64,000 nt of DNA, taken from contig CAWUEW020000001.1 of assembly GCA_963921255.3 (NCBI GenBank), positions 1,167,372 through 1,231,371 on the forward strand, read 5' to 3'. The notes beneath the pieces are model-generated. The model did no database searches. It saw only the letters and a program-made list of their open reading frames with translations, and had not been told where the DNA came from. A program made the position numbers and the translations under genes. Source of the DNA: JANSYL01 sp963921255 (GTDB lineage: Bacteria > Pseudomonadota > Alphaproteobacteria > Rhodobacterales > Rhodobacteraceae). The number at the start of each line of letters is the position of its first letter. Position 1 is the stretch's first letter. This document shows, piece after piece, positions 9,236-18,079 of this stretch.

Positions 9236-9253
9236 CTACCAACTAGTAGGTAG
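9236..9253. promoter_or_regulatory. Probable TetR operator palindrome
   Basis: CTACCAACTAGTAGGTAG is an 18-bp inverted repeat with a single mismatched pair, immediately upstream of the TetR start codon. Position, length and symmetry are typical of an autoregulatory TetR operator. Confidence 0.6.
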
Positions 9254-9279
9254 TTCCAGTTAATTCAAGGCCGACGACG

Positions 9280-9311
9280 AAAAAACCCCGCCGTCTTGGA
9301 GGTCGGCGGGG
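9280..9311 (-). terminator. Intrinsic terminator of ccrM
   Basis: An 8-bp GC stem (CCCCGCCG / CGGCGGGG) with a 10-base loop is followed, on the minus strand, by six T residues. It lies 48 bases past the ccrM stop and separates ccrM from the TetR operon. Confidence 0.85.
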
Positions 9312-9358
9312 CAAGTGCGCGTCGCGGGGGGCGGCCCCGCGCGCTGATGTGCGTTGGA

Positions 9359-10459
9359 TCAGTTGGCCATTTCGGACCGGATCTGCTGACGGAGCACGTC
9401 AATTGGCACCGTCTTCCCGTCGCGATGGAAGTGCCAGTATGTCCACCCATTGCAGGACGGCGCACCTTCAAGCTTGGCCCCGACCTGGTGGATCGAGCCT
9501 TTGACATCGTCGGCGATCAGGGTGCCGTCCACGCGCACCTTGGCCATCTGGCCGCGCGCATTGACCAGCATTTCGCCCGGGCGCAGCATGCCGCGTTCCA
9601 CCAACTGGCCAAACGGCACCCGCGGCTCGGCGCGTTTCGACGTGGCCGTTTCGAGTGCCCCGCGATCCAGCCGGCGGACCTTGGACAAACGCTTTTCCGC
9701 GATGGCGCGGTAGCTGTCTTCCCGCTCGATCCCGATGAAGTCGCGGCCAAGCATCTTGGCCACCGCGCCTGTTGTCCCCGTTCCGAAGAACGGGTCGAGG
9801 ACCACGTCGCCGGGGTTCGTCGAGCCGACCAAAATGCGGTGCAGCAAGGCCTCGGGCTTCTGCGTTGGATGCGCCTTGTCGCCCTTGTCGTCCTTGAGGC
9901 GTTCGCCACCATTGCAGATCGGGATCACCCAATCCGAGCGCATCTGCACGCCTTCGTTGAGCGCCTTCAAAGCTTCGTAGTTGAAGGTGTATTTCGCGCC
10001 TTCGGATTTCGACGCCCAGATCATCGTCTCATGGGCGTTGGTCAGCCGCTTGCCGCGAAAGTTGGGCATGGGGTTCGATTTGCGCCACACCACATCGTTC
10101 AAAATCCAATAGCCTTGGTTTTGCAATTCGGCGCCCACGCGGAAAATATTGTGGTAGCTGCCGATCACCCAGATCGCGCCATTGGGCTTCAGAAGCCGCC
10201 GTGCCTCGGCCAGCCAGGCTTTCGTGAAGCTGTCATACGCTTTGAAACTGTCGAACTGATCCCAATGGTCGTCGACGGCGTCCACCATCGTGTTGTTCGG
10301 GCGGTGCAAGGTGCCCTTGAGCTGAAGGTTGTAGGGCGGATCCGCAAAGATCAGATCGACCGACGCATCGGGGAGACCGCGCATCACCTCGATGCAGTCG
10401 CCGTCCAAAATAACATTGCGTGGCAACGTCGCCGCCGCCTTCTGGGTGGTTTTCGTCAT
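9359..10459 (-). CDS. ccrM: CcrM-type GANTC adenine-N6 methyltransferase
   Basis: Orphan cell-cycle DNA methyltransferase that methylates adenine in GANTC. Beta-class arrangement: catalytic motif IV DPPYNLQLKG comes early (near residue 35) and the AdoMet motif DPFFGTGTTGAVAKMLGRDFIGIE comes late (near 240). A C-terminal extension of about 90 residues ending in HFHRDGKTVPIDVLRQQIR is typical of CcrM proteins. The ATG after GAAGGC gives 366 residues, close to Caulobacter CcrM; the frame is open 234 bases further upstream but runs into rnhB. It lies downstream of rnhB on the same strand, with a cluster of its own target sites in its leader. Confidence 0.95.
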   Translation of the reverse strand: MTKTTQKAAATLPRNVILDGDCIEVMRGLPDASVDLIFADPPYNLQLKGTLHRPNNTMVDAVDDHWDQFDSFKAYDSFTKAWLAEARRLLKPNGAIWVIGSYHNIFRVGAELQNQGYWILNDVVWRKSNPMPNFRGKRLTNAHETMIWASKSEGAKYTFNYEALKALNEGVQMRSDWVIPICNGGERLKDDKGDKAHPTQKPEALLHRILVGSTNPGDVVLDPFFGTGTTGAVAKMLGRDFIGIEREDSYRAIAEKRLSKVRRLDRGALETATSKRAEPRVPFGQLVERGMLRPGEMLVNARGQMAKVRVDGTLIADDVKGSIHQVGAKLEGAPSCNGWTYWHFHRDGKTVPIDVLRQQIRSEMAN

Positions 10460-10503
10460 TTCACTGCCTTCTAACCGCGCCTCTGAAGGGCGCTTTTGCT
10501 TGG

Positions 10504-10574
10504 TTATCCACAGAGTCGCCGAAAACCGATTCGGCGTCAATTTATTTATTGGAATCAGTGTGTTGCGCGGAGTC
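10504..10574. promoter_or_regulatory. ccrM control region: DnaA box and four GANTC sites
   Basis: A perfect consensus DnaA box TTATCCACA (10504-10512) directly abuts GAGTC (10513-10517). GATTC (10528-10532), GAATC (10552-10556) and GAGTC (10570-10574) follow. These are four CcrM targets in 62 bp, where about one per 256 bp is expected at random. The set lies 45-115 bp upstream of the ccrM ATG; the last two sites are inside the rnhB 3' end. Methylation- and DnaA-dependent control of ccrM is inferred. Confidence 0.6.
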
Positions 10575-11174
10575 AGAATGCAATATGTTGTGCACCGGCT
10601 TGAACGATCGTCTATGATGCGGGGTGACCCCCAGATGTAGTAGGGCAGCGCGATGTTCTGCCGTTGGGTAGCCCTGGTTGCCCTCCCACCCATACCCGGG
10701 ATGGGCCTTCGCGAGGTCCGCCATCACGCGATCCCGCGCGACTTTCGCAATGATCGAAGCCGCTGCGATAGACAGGCAGCGCGCGTCGCCTTTCACCACG
10801 GCCGTCGCCGCGCACGGGAGGTCTGGTGGAATGGCGTTGCCATCGATCAGCGCGTGACGGGCGGCGGTCGGCAACCCCTCAACCGCGCGGCGCATGGCCA
10901 GGAGCGCGGCATTCCGAATGTTGAGCGCGTCGATCTCTTCGACCGTGGCCCAGGCCAGACTGACGGTGGCGGACACCATCAGCGCGTCATAGAGCACGAC
11001 CCGGCGTGCCGCTGACAGTTTCTTGGAATCGTTCAGGCCAACGGGGATGCGGTCGGGGTCCAGTATGACCGCAGCCGCAGACACGGGTCCGGCCAAAGGA
11101 CCGCGGCCCGCTTCGTCCACCCCCGCCACCAGCCGGCCGAGTTCGGTTTCCATGTTCAGGTTCGGCGCATCCAT
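10542..11174 (-). CDS. rnhB: Ribonuclease HII
   Basis: Cleaves RNA in RNA/DNA hybrids, including single misincorporated ribonucleotides. The catalytic motif VDEAGRGPLAGPV is near residue 20. The second acidic cluster DGNAIP is near 110, and IAAASIIAKVARDRVM is near 140; all are RNase HII signatures. The MDAPNLN start gives 210 residues, normal for the family. The frame is open further upstream, but that section overlaps the terminator of the preceding gene and has no homologous features. It is upstream of ccrM, as in many alphaproteobacteria. Confidence 0.95.
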   Translation of the reverse strand: MDAPNLNMETELGRLVAGVDEAGRGPLAGPVSAAAVILDPDRIPVGLNDSKKLSAARRVVLYDALMVSATVSLAWATVEEIDALNIRNAALLAMRRAVEGLPTAARHALIDGNAIPPDLPCAATAVVKGDARCLSIAAASIIAKVARDRVMADLAKAHPGYGWEGNQGYPTAEHRAALLHLGVTPHHRRSFKPVHNILHSDSAQHTDSNK

Positions 11175-11210
11175 GGCCCGCTTGTTCCACGGCCTGCGCG
11201 GGGACACAAG

Positions 11211-11242
11211 AAAACGGCGGCCCGAGACATCCCGGACCGCCG
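11211..11242 (-). terminator. Intrinsic terminator of the small secreted-protein gene
   Basis: On the minus strand a 10-bp stem (CGGCGGTCCG / CGGGCCGCCG, with one G-T wobble) is followed by TTTT. It lies 45 bases past the stop of the secreted-protein gene and just upstream of rnhB. Confidence 0.7.
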
Positions 11243-11287
11243 TGCCTGTCGCTTGTTGTGCGACTGCTCGATCAGGTGAGGTGCGGA

Positions 11288-11746
11288 TTACCCACGCACC
11301 CATCCGTTGCGATGCAGGCACCGACCTGCATAGAAGTTGCGAATGCCGTTCTGGGTGCGGACCTGACGGATGCAGTTCTCGGGCAGGCGTTCGGGGCGCG
11401 CGACATTACGCTGCATGCACCGCTGGTTGTAGCCGCGGAAGACGCCATTGGCGGTCTGGAATTCGCGACGGCACTGTGCGGGGGCAACCAATTGACGCGG
11501 CTGGACGGGCTGGATCACAGGACGGTGCGGCTGCTGCGGCGCGGGCTGTGCCGCCGCCTGGCCCTGTCGGCTGTTGTGAATGTCGATCGCGCGGCTGATC
11601 GCAAACAGCGCAAGCAACCCCCCAAAGATCGCAGCGGCTTCGTCGCCGTTGGCACGGGCGGGGGTGGCGCTGGCACCCAGGCTGGTGACGGCAATGGTCA
11701 GCGCGAGGGCGCCGGCGGTAACTGTTTTTCCAAGCGAGGCAAACAT
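11288..11746 (-). CDS. Small exported Cys-containing protein
   Basis: Unrecognised 152-residue exported protein. Residues 1-33 form a Sec signal peptide ending near ASATPARA. A short hydrophobic stretch (AAIFGGLLALFAISRAI) follows, then a Pro/Gln-rich linker (AAAQPAPQQPHRPVIQPVQP). The C-terminal domain has four cysteines (AQCRREF, NQRCMQR, ENCIRQV, AGRCLHR), which could form two disulfides. NGVFRGYNQRCMQR and NGIRNFYAGRCLHR look like a repeated motif, suggesting an internal duplication. The ATG has an AAAGGA site. Probably a periplasmic or surface protein of unknown role. Confidence 0.75.
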   Translation of the reverse strand: MFASLGKTVTAGALALTIAVTSLGASATPARANGDEAAAIFGGLLALFAISRAIDIHNSRQGQAAAQPAPQQPHRPVIQPVQPRQLVAPAQCRREFQTANGVFRGYNQRCMQRNVARPERLPENCIRQVRTQNGIRNFYAGRCLHRNGWVRG

Positions 11747-11975
11747 GAGGTAGGTCCTTTCAGGCGGGTGATCTTGTGACGTGTGCACTTGCTGTGAAGT
11801 GCGATGTCCCAACCCTGGCCGTCCCCCGGATTGACGCTCAATAGCGCCCCAGAGTTATCGGATAACAGGGCCATCCGGCCGGTCTGTCATTGGATGACGC
11901 ATCAACCTGATGTGATAAGGTCGCTATCGAACCGGCCGTGATCCGGCACAAAAGAGAACCTGAGGATCGAGCCCC

Positions 11976-12278
11976 ATGAGATCGCTTTTTGCTTTGCCCC
12001 GAACCGCGTTGGCTGCCGCAATGGCCCTGGTTGTTGCCGGACCCGCATCCGCCGCTTGCTATGCGGATTACCGTGCCAGCATGGATAACCCGCTGCGCCT
12101 GCATTACGGTGTGATCCAGGTGCCCGACGATCAGTGCTCCGTGACGGCCGCCGTGCCCGTCATCGCGCAACGCATTGCAGCGGGCGGTTGGGAATTGCTG
12201 CAGGTCATCTCGGTTTTTGATGACGCAGGTTTGGACGCCAGGAGAGCCGATGCCGGAACCTACTACCTCCGTTTCTGA
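11976..12278 (+). CDS. Small periplasmic protein, unknown function
   Basis: Exported 100-residue protein that I do not recognise. The signal peptide runs to about residue 27 (LVVAGPASAACYADYR). The mature part has two cysteines (ACYADY, DDQCSV) and the segment IAAGGWELLQVISVFDDAGL, reminiscent of the GWEL core of DUF4177-like domains; that resemblance is weak. The 3' end overlaps the start of the next gene by 29 bases in another frame, which implies translational coupling to the membrane winged-helix protein. It may be a periplasmic input partner for that protein; this is inference. Confidence 0.7.
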   Translation: MRSLFALPRTALAAAMALVVAGPASAACYADYRASMDNPLRLHYGVIQVPDDQCSVTAAVPVIAQRIAAGGWELLQVISVFDDAGLDARRADAGTYYLRF

Positions 12279-12951
12279 GACGCGCCTGGCCAGCGCACGG
12301 ATCGTGCAATGGGGCATCCTCGCCATCGTGGGCGTCCTGATCGGGACGGCCGTTCTGCTGTTCGTGAACCTGCCTGATGCGGACGCCTTCAACGAAGCCA
12401 TTCGCGATCTGTTCGTGACCGGCGATATCCGGAACCCGGACGCGACCCGCATGCTGGAGATCATGGCGCAATCGGGGACCGAATTTTCCGCCGTGCTGAC
12501 CAGTTACCGGGCCGTGATGTTCGTGCTGATGGTATTCGCCACCGCCCTGATGATCGCGTGCCTTGTGTTCCTAGTGACCATTGTGAACCTCAACCGTCGC
12601 ATGGGCGAGATCGAGCGCTCGGGCATTACGGTTTCGTCCCTGATGCTCAGCCGGGAAGAGCGTGTGGTGCTGATCAACAACCTCGAATTCAAGCTGACGG
12701 ACGCCGCCATGGAAACGCTGAGCGTTCTGGTCGAAGCCCGGATGGATGACGAAGTGCTAAGCGGGGCCGAGATCGAAGCCATGGTATCCGGGAAATCCTC
12801 GGCCGATGCGGACGAGGCAGCCGGCGCCACGCGCATCAAGCGTCTGCGGGACAGCCTGGGCAACCAGATCGTCTCGGAACTCCTGATCAAGAACATCGCC
12901 CGGCGCGGCTATGTTCTGGCGATCGATAAGGATGTGATCCAGATGGTTTAG
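12250..12951 (+). CDS. Membrane-anchored winged-helix protein
   Basis: A 233-residue protein with two transmembrane helices (about 18-40 and 88-113) enclosing a ~48-residue periplasmic loop. Basic residues follow the second helix (NLNRR), placing the C-terminus in the cytoplasm. Residues ~140-227 resemble an OmpR/ToxR-type winged helix: LEFKLTDAAMETLSVLVEA, then SGAEIEAMV, then TRIKRLRDSLG and IKNIARRGYVLAID, which parallels the recognition helix and the RGxGY wing. DNA binding is therefore plausible, with order reversed relative to ToxR/CadC (helices first, DNA domain last). The ATG has GGAGAG five bases away. Coupled to the preceding periplasmic gene. Confidence 0.72.
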   Translation: MPEPTTSVSETRLASARIVQWGILAIVGVLIGTAVLLFVNLPDADAFNEAIRDLFVTGDIRNPDATRMLEIMAQSGTEFSAVLTSYRAVMFVLMVFATALMIACLVFLVTIVNLNRRMGEIERSGITVSSLMLSREERVVLINNLEFKLTDAAMETLSVLVEARMDDEVLSGAEIEAMVSGKSSADADEAAGATRIKRLRDSLGNQIVSELLIKNIARRGYVLAIDKDVIQMV

Positions 12952-13059
12952 CGTGAGGCGCGCCATCACAGAAAATCATCGCAGCCCCCGTATCTTCCGG
13001 TTGGAAACTCCTGGGTCTTTGTGCCTATCGTGCCGTTAAGCAAATCATCGGGGGGATGA

Positions 13060-15153
13060 ATGGCACGGCAAGATCTGCGCCTTGGGGTGGATATCGGCGG
13101 GACCTTCACGGATGTGGTTTTGGAAGGCGCCGGGGCCTTGGCGTCGACAAAGGTTCTGACGACCTACGCCGCGCCGGAGGATGCGATTGTCAACGGCATG
13201 CGGCAGGTGTGCGCCAAGGCCGGTGTCAGCCCCTCGGAGATTTCTCAGATCATCCATGGCACAACGCTTGCCACCAACGCACTGATTGAACGGCGTGGCG
13301 CAAAAACCGCGCTGGTCACCACCGAAGGGTTCCGCGACGTGATCGAGATGCGAACCGAAAGCCGGTTCGAACAGTATGACCTGAACCTGCGCCTGCCTGA
13401 GCCGCTTTTGCCCCGAAACCGCCGCTACACCCTGCGCGAACGGATGGACGCGCGTGGGGATGTCCTGATCCCCCTCGACCGGACAGACATCGAGTCGCTG
13501 GCCGATGAACTGGCCGCCGCACAATACGAAAGCGTCGCCGTCGGCCTCATCCACGCCTATGCCAACGATGCGCATGAACGCATGATCGCCGAAGTTCTGG
13601 CAGACCGAATGCCGGGCACGATGGTCTCGCTCAGTTCGGATGTGTCACCGCAGATGCGGGAATACGAACGGTTCAACACGACCATCGCAAATGCCTACAT
13701 CAAACCGCTTATGGCGTCTTACCTTGGGCGCCTGCGCGACCGTCTGGCCGCCGAAGGCGCGGCCTGCCCGGTGTTCCTGATGCATTCGGGCGGCGGGATC
13801 ATGTCTCTGGAAAGCGCGGCTGAATTTCCCGTGCGTTTGGTCGAATCCGGCCCGGCCGGGGGCGCGATCTTTGCCGCTGACATCGCGGCGCGGCACGGGC
13901 TGGACAAGGTGCTGAGCTTCGACATGGGTGGCACGACGGCCAAGATCTGCCTGATCAAATCACAAACGCCCAAGACCGCGCGCGTGTTTGAAGTCGCACG
14001 CAGCTATCGCTTCAAGAAGGGGTCCGGGATGCCGATCTCGATCCCCGTCATCGACATGGTCGAGATCGGGGCCGGCGGCGGCTCGCTTGCGCATGCCGAT
14101 GCCATGAAACAGATCCGCGTTGGCCCGGAAAGCGCGGGCTCGGAACCCGGCCCGGCCTGCTATGGGCGAGGCGGCACCCGTCCGGCGGTGACCGATGCGG
14201 ATCTGGTCCTGGGCAAGCTTGACCCCGACAATTTCGCGGGCGGATCGATCCCGCTTTATCGCGCGGCCTCACAAGATGCGCTGTCCGACCATCTGGGCAC
14301 GGAGCTGGCGATGACCGCGACCGAAGCGGCCTGGGGCCTGGCCGAGGTCGTCGACGAAAACATGGCGAATGCCGCGCGCGTCCACGCGGTCGAAAACGGC
14401 GAGGATCTGAGCGACTACACCATGATCGCGTTTGGCGGCGCCGCGCCGCTGCACGCCGCCCGGCTGTGCGAAAAGCTTGGGATCGACCGCTGTCTCGTAC
14501 CCCAAGGCGCGGGTGTGGGCAGTGCCATCGGATTTCTGCGCGCACCCTTCAGTTTCGAGGCGACAAAATCCGTCTTCATGCGCATGTCCGACTTTGATCC
14601 GGAGGCCGTCGCAGGCATCTATGCCGAACTGGAGGCCGAGGCCTCGGGCTTTGTCCGGACCTGCGCGCCCGATGCCGAGATCGCGACCGAGCACAAGCTC
14701 TACATGCGCTACTCGGGACAGGGGTGGGAAATCCCCATCGACTTGCCGCCGGAACTGGCCGCCAAACCCGACGCTGCAACCATCATGACCCTGTTCGAAG
14801 ACGCCTACGCAAAGCTGTTCTCCCGCACTGTCGAAGGCATGGCGGTTGAAATCACGGTGTGGGCGGTGAACTCGTTCACGCACGTGCCGCCGACCGAGCG
14901 CCTTGGACAGCCGGAGCGCCTCGGACGCGTGGATGCGGACGGACAGCGCGAGGTGTTTGATCCCGCCAAGGGCGCGGCGGCACAGGCCGTGGTGTTCGAC
15001 CGCGCGCGCTTTGACGCCGGTGCCGAGGCGTCGGGCCCCGCCTTGGTGACCGAGGCCGAAACAACCGTCGTGGTCCCATCCAGCCGCGCGGTCCGTGCAT
15101 TGGCCGACGGCAGTCTGGACGTCCACATTCCCGCAAGCGGAGGCCCCACATGA
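13060..15153 (+). CDS. hyuA: Hydantoinase/oxoprolinase A subunit
   Basis: ATP-dependent amidohydrolase subunit of the HyuA family (N-methylhydantoinase, 5-oxoprolinase, acetone carboxylase beta). The N-terminal ASKHA-type phosphate loop LGVDIGGTFTDVVLE begins at residue 7. The ATPase middle section has LSFDMGGTTAKICLI near residue 287 and GAGGGSLAHAD near residue 332. The C-terminal domain carries FGGAAPLHAARLCEKLG. Length 697 is typical. It is the first gene of a four-gene unit; its stop overlaps the hyuB ATG. The exact substrate (hydantoin, oxoproline, other lactam or ketone) cannot be read. Confidence 0.92.
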   Translation: MARQDLRLGVDIGGTFTDVVLEGAGALASTKVLTTYAAPEDAIVNGMRQVCAKAGVSPSEISQIIHGTTLATNALIERRGAKTALVTTEGFRDVIEMRTESRFEQYDLNLRLPEPLLPRNRRYTLRERMDARGDVLIPLDRTDIESLADELAAAQYESVAVGLIHAYANDAHERMIAEVLADRMPGTMVSLSSDVSPQMREYERFNTTIANAYIKPLMASYLGRLRDRLAAEGAACPVFLMHSGGGIMSLESAAEFPVRLVESGPAGGAIFAADIAARHGLDKVLSFDMGGTTAKICLIKSQTPKTARVFEVARSYRFKKGSGMPISIPVIDMVEIGAGGGSLAHADAMKQIRVGPESAGSEPGPACYGRGGTRPAVTDADLVLGKLDPDNFAGGSIPLYRAASQDALSDHLGTELAMTATEAAWGLAEVVDENMANAARVHAVENGEDLSDYTMIAFGGAAPLHAARLCEKLGIDRCLVPQGAGVGSAIGFLRAPFSFEATKSVFMRMSDFDPEAVAGIYAELEAEASGFVRTCAPDAEIATEHKLYMRYSGQGWEIPIDLPPELAAKPDAATIMTLFEDAYAKLFSRTVEGMAVEITVWAVNSFTHVPPTERLGQPERLGRVDADGQREVFDPAKGAAAQAVVFDRARFDAGAEASGPALVTEAETTVVVPSSRAVRALADGSLDVHIPASGGPT

Positions 15154-16856
15154 GCGAACCGAGCCAAGTCGCCTATCAGGTGATGTGGAACCGCCTGATC
15201 TCGGTCGTCGAGGAACAGGCCCAGGCCCTTGTGCGCACCGCATTTTCGACAAGCGTCCGAGAAGCGGGCGATCTGTCCGCCGGGGTCTACGACGCGGGTG
15301 GATTGATGCTGGCGCAGGCCGTGACGGGTACACTCGGCCATGTGAACGCAATGGCGGATGCCGTCGGTCATTTCATCCGGCGCATCGGACGCGACACGAT
15401 GGCCGAGGGCGATGTCTATATCACCAACGATCCGTGGGAGGGCACGGGCCATCTGCACGACATCACGGTCGTGACGCCGTCCTTCTACAAGAACGAGCTG
15501 ATCGGCTTTTTCGCCTGCACGGCCCATATCGTCGATATTGGCGGGCGCGGATTTGGTGCGGATGCGAATTCGGTCTACGAAGAAGGGCTCTATATCCCGA
15601 TCATGCGCTTTGCAGATCGGGGCACGGTCGATCAGACCTTGATGCGCATCATTCGCGGGAACGTTCGGGAACCGGATCAGTTGGTGGGCGACATCTATGC
15701 GCTGGCCACCTGCAACGACATCGGTCATGCGCGCCTGATCGAGATGGTCGAGGAATTTGGCCTGTCCGATCTGGCCGGCATCTCGGATTTCATTCTCACC
15801 CGATCGCGCGACGCCACGTTGGAGCGGATCAACGCCCTGCCCCCGGGCACGGCTGCGGGTCACATGCGCATTGACGGCTATGCCGCGCCGGTGGATTTGA
15901 AGGTGCAGATCACGATCGAGCAGGATCGGATCATCAGCGATTGGGATGGCACATCCGGTCTGGACCCAAAGGGGATCAATGTGCCGCTGGTCTACACCAA
16001 GGCCTACACCTGCTATGCCCTGAAATGCGCCATTGCGCCCGAGATTCCGAACAATGCCGCCTCGCTCGCGCCGTTCGAAATCACCGCCCCCGAAAACAGC
16101 ATCGTCCATGCGCTGCATCCGGCCCCCGTGGCCCTGCGGCATGTGATCGGCCATATGGTGCCCGACACGGTCTATGCCGCCCTGGATCAATTGTTGCCCG
16201 GCCTTGTGCCTGCAGAAGGGGCGGGGTGCCTGTGCAACTTCCAAGTCTCGCTGCGCCCCCGGACCGATGCCCAGGCCCCGGAGGACGCGGTGCGGGCCGA
16301 GGTTTTGACGTTCAACTCTGGCGGTTCGGGTGCACGCCCGACTTTGGACGGGATGAACGCGACCGCCTTTCCGTCCGGCGTGATGACGATGCCCGTCGAA
16401 GCAACCGAGCAAGTCGGCCCGGTGATCATCTGGCGCAAGGAATTGCGCCCCGACAGCGGGGGCGCAGGCCAGTTCCGTGGCGGGTTGGGCCAATACATGG
16501 ATGTCGGCGCCCGCAACGGGCACGAGTTCGACATTTCGGCCATGTTCGACCGGGTGCACCATCCGGCCCGCGGTCGCCAGGGCGGCGCAGCCGGCGCGGC
16601 AACCCGCATCGCGCAGGACGACGGGACGTCGATGAACGGCAAGGGCCGCCAGTTCGTGCCACATGGGCGTCGCGTCGAGATGGCCTTCCCCGGCGGGGCG
16701 GGCTACGGCGCACCGTCCGAGCGGGACCCCGCGCAAGTGCGGCGGGACCTGGCCCTTGGCTATATCAGCGCCGAGACCGCCGCGCGCACCTACGGCCTGA
16801 GTGCTGCCGACATCGCGGACACTCTGGCGCGCGCGAAACAGGGGGAGGCGTTCTGA
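15150..16856 (+). CDS. hyuB: Hydantoinase/oxoprolinase B subunit
   Basis: Partner subunit of HyuA (hydantoinase B/oxoprolinase family). Early motifs include ARTAFSTSVREAGDLSAGVYDAGG and DVYITNDPWEGTGHLHDITV near residue 90, characteristic of the family. FNSGGSGARPTLDGMNATAFPSG and SGGAGQFRGGLGQ in the C-terminal half are also typical. At 568 residues it is a normal length. It overlaps hyuA upstream (ATGA) and the FAD oxidase downstream (TGATG), so one transcript with coupled translation is expected. The pair probably opens a cyclic amide or similar substrate using ATP. Confidence 0.92.
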   Translation: MSEPSQVAYQVMWNRLISVVEEQAQALVRTAFSTSVREAGDLSAGVYDAGGLMLAQAVTGTLGHVNAMADAVGHFIRRIGRDTMAEGDVYITNDPWEGTGHLHDITVVTPSFYKNELIGFFACTAHIVDIGGRGFGADANSVYEEGLYIPIMRFADRGTVDQTLMRIIRGNVREPDQLVGDIYALATCNDIGHARLIEMVEEFGLSDLAGISDFILTRSRDATLERINALPPGTAAGHMRIDGYAAPVDLKVQITIEQDRIISDWDGTSGLDPKGINVPLVYTKAYTCYALKCAIAPEIPNNAASLAPFEITAPENSIVHALHPAPVALRHVIGHMVPDTVYAALDQLLPGLVPAEGAGCLCNFQVSLRPRTDAQAPEDAVRAEVLTFNSGGSGARPTLDGMNATAFPSGVMTMPVEATEQVGPVIIWRKELRPDSGGAGQFRGGLGQYMDVGARNGHEFDISAMFDRVHHPARGRQGGAAGAATRIAQDDGTSMNGKGRQFVPHGRRVEMAFPGGAGYGAPSERDPAQVRRDLALGYISAETAARTYGLSAADIADTLARAKQGEAF

Positions 16857-18079
16857 TGGCACTTGGCCCAATGGAAAAAACACCCAAGCACACCCGGTAC
16901 GACGTCGTCATCGTGGGGGGTGCGATCATGGGATCCTCGACCGCGTGGTTCTTGACCGCCAACCCGGATTTCAATGGCTCCGTCCTCGTCATCGAGAAGG
17001 ACCCAAGCTACGAGTTTTGTTCGACCGCGCATACGAACTCCTGCGTGCGGCAGCAGTTCTCGACCGAGCTGAACGTTCGGATTTCCCAGTTCACCGCGGA
17101 TTTCGTGCACAATCTCCGCGACTACATGGGCGGGGACGACCGTGTTCCGGAGCTGCGCATCCAATCCTTCGGCTACCTCTACATGGCCGACAGCGAGGGT
17201 TTTGCCGACACCCTGCGCGCAAACGCCAAGGTCCAGCGCGATGCCGGGGCTGCGACTGAGCTTCTGACCGGGGCCGAGATCAAGGCGCGGTATCCGTTCT
17301 ACCACACCGACGATATCCTCCTGGGCTCGATCAACACGGTCAACGAAGGGTATTTTGACGGCGCGGCCCTGTTCGATTGGTGGAAGCGCCAGGCGCGTGA
17401 ACGGGGCGTCGAATATGTCCACAACGAAGTGGTCGACATCACCCTGAACGCGGCCGGCACGCGGGTCGACAGTGTGACCCTATCCTCGGGCGAGGTCATT
17501 GCCTGCGGGCAGATGGTCAATGCATCCGGCCCGCGCGCCGCCCGTACTGCAGCCATGGCCGGCATTACGGTGCCAGTTGAGCCGAGGAAGCGCTTTTCTT
17601 ATATCTTTTCAGCGGCCGAGCCCCTGGACCAGGAGCTGCCTCTGACAATCGACCCGTCCGGCGTTCATTTCCGCGAAGTCGGCGGCGGCACCTATCTCGC
17701 CGGGGGGCACGCAGATCTGGACCCGGCGGTCCCGTTCGACGATTTCACGATGGATCACGGCCTTTGGGAAAACCACATCTGGCCCGCAATCGCGACGCGC
17801 ATTCCGCAATTCGAAGCGATCAAGGTGCAGTCGGAATGGGCAGGGCATTACGCCTACAACACACTTGATCATAATGCGATCACTGGGCCGCATCCCGAGA
17901 TCGAGAACTTCATCTTCCTCAACGGGTTCTCGGGTCACGGGCTTCAACAAAGCCCCGCCATGGGGCGCGGAACGGCCGAGTGGCTGACCTACGGGGACTA
18001 TCGCAGCTTCGATCTGCGTATGTTCCATTTCGATCGCATCCTCGCAAACCAACCCATCCTGGAAAGGGCCGTGATATGA
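16856..18079 (+). CDS. FAD-dependent oxidoreductase (DAO family)
   Basis: Amine- or amino-acid-oxidising flavoprotein of the D-amino-acid/sarcosine oxidase family. The FAD-binding motif YDVVIVGGAIMGSSTAWFL starts near residue 14. The C-terminal GFSGHGLQQSPAMGRGTAEWL is the conserved second FAD contact. I set the start at MALGPMEKT, which has GGGGGAGG upstream and overlaps the hyuB stop; this gives 407 residues. The frame is open for 915 more bases upstream but only as an out-of-phase reading of hyuB. In this operon it may oxidise an N-methyl or amino acid released by HyuAB; this is inference. Confidence 0.88.
   Translation: MALGPMEKTPKHTRYDVVIVGGAIMGSSTAWFLTANPDFNGSVLVIEKDPSYEFCSTAHTNSCVRQQFSTELNVRISQFTADFVHNLRDYMGGDDRVPELRIQSFGYLYMADSEGFADTLRANAKVQRDAGAATELLTGAEIKARYPFYHTDDILLGSINTVNEGYFDGAALFDWWKRQARERGVEYVHNEVVDITLNAAGTRVDSVTLSSGEVIACGQMVNASGPRAARTAAMAGITVPVEPRKRFSYIFSAAEPLDQELPLTIDPSGVHFREVGGGTYLAGGHADLDPAVPFDDFTMDHGLWENHIWPAIATRIPQFEAIKVQSEWAGHYAYNTLDHNAITGPHPEIENFIFLNGFSGHGLQQSPAMGRGTAEWLTYGDYRSFDLRMFHFDRILANQPILERAVI

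Noticed and set aside
14805..16883. 692-codon minus-strand open frame opposite hyuA/hyuB
   Set aside because: Antisense of hyuB and the hyuA 3' end; no motif or ribosome site.
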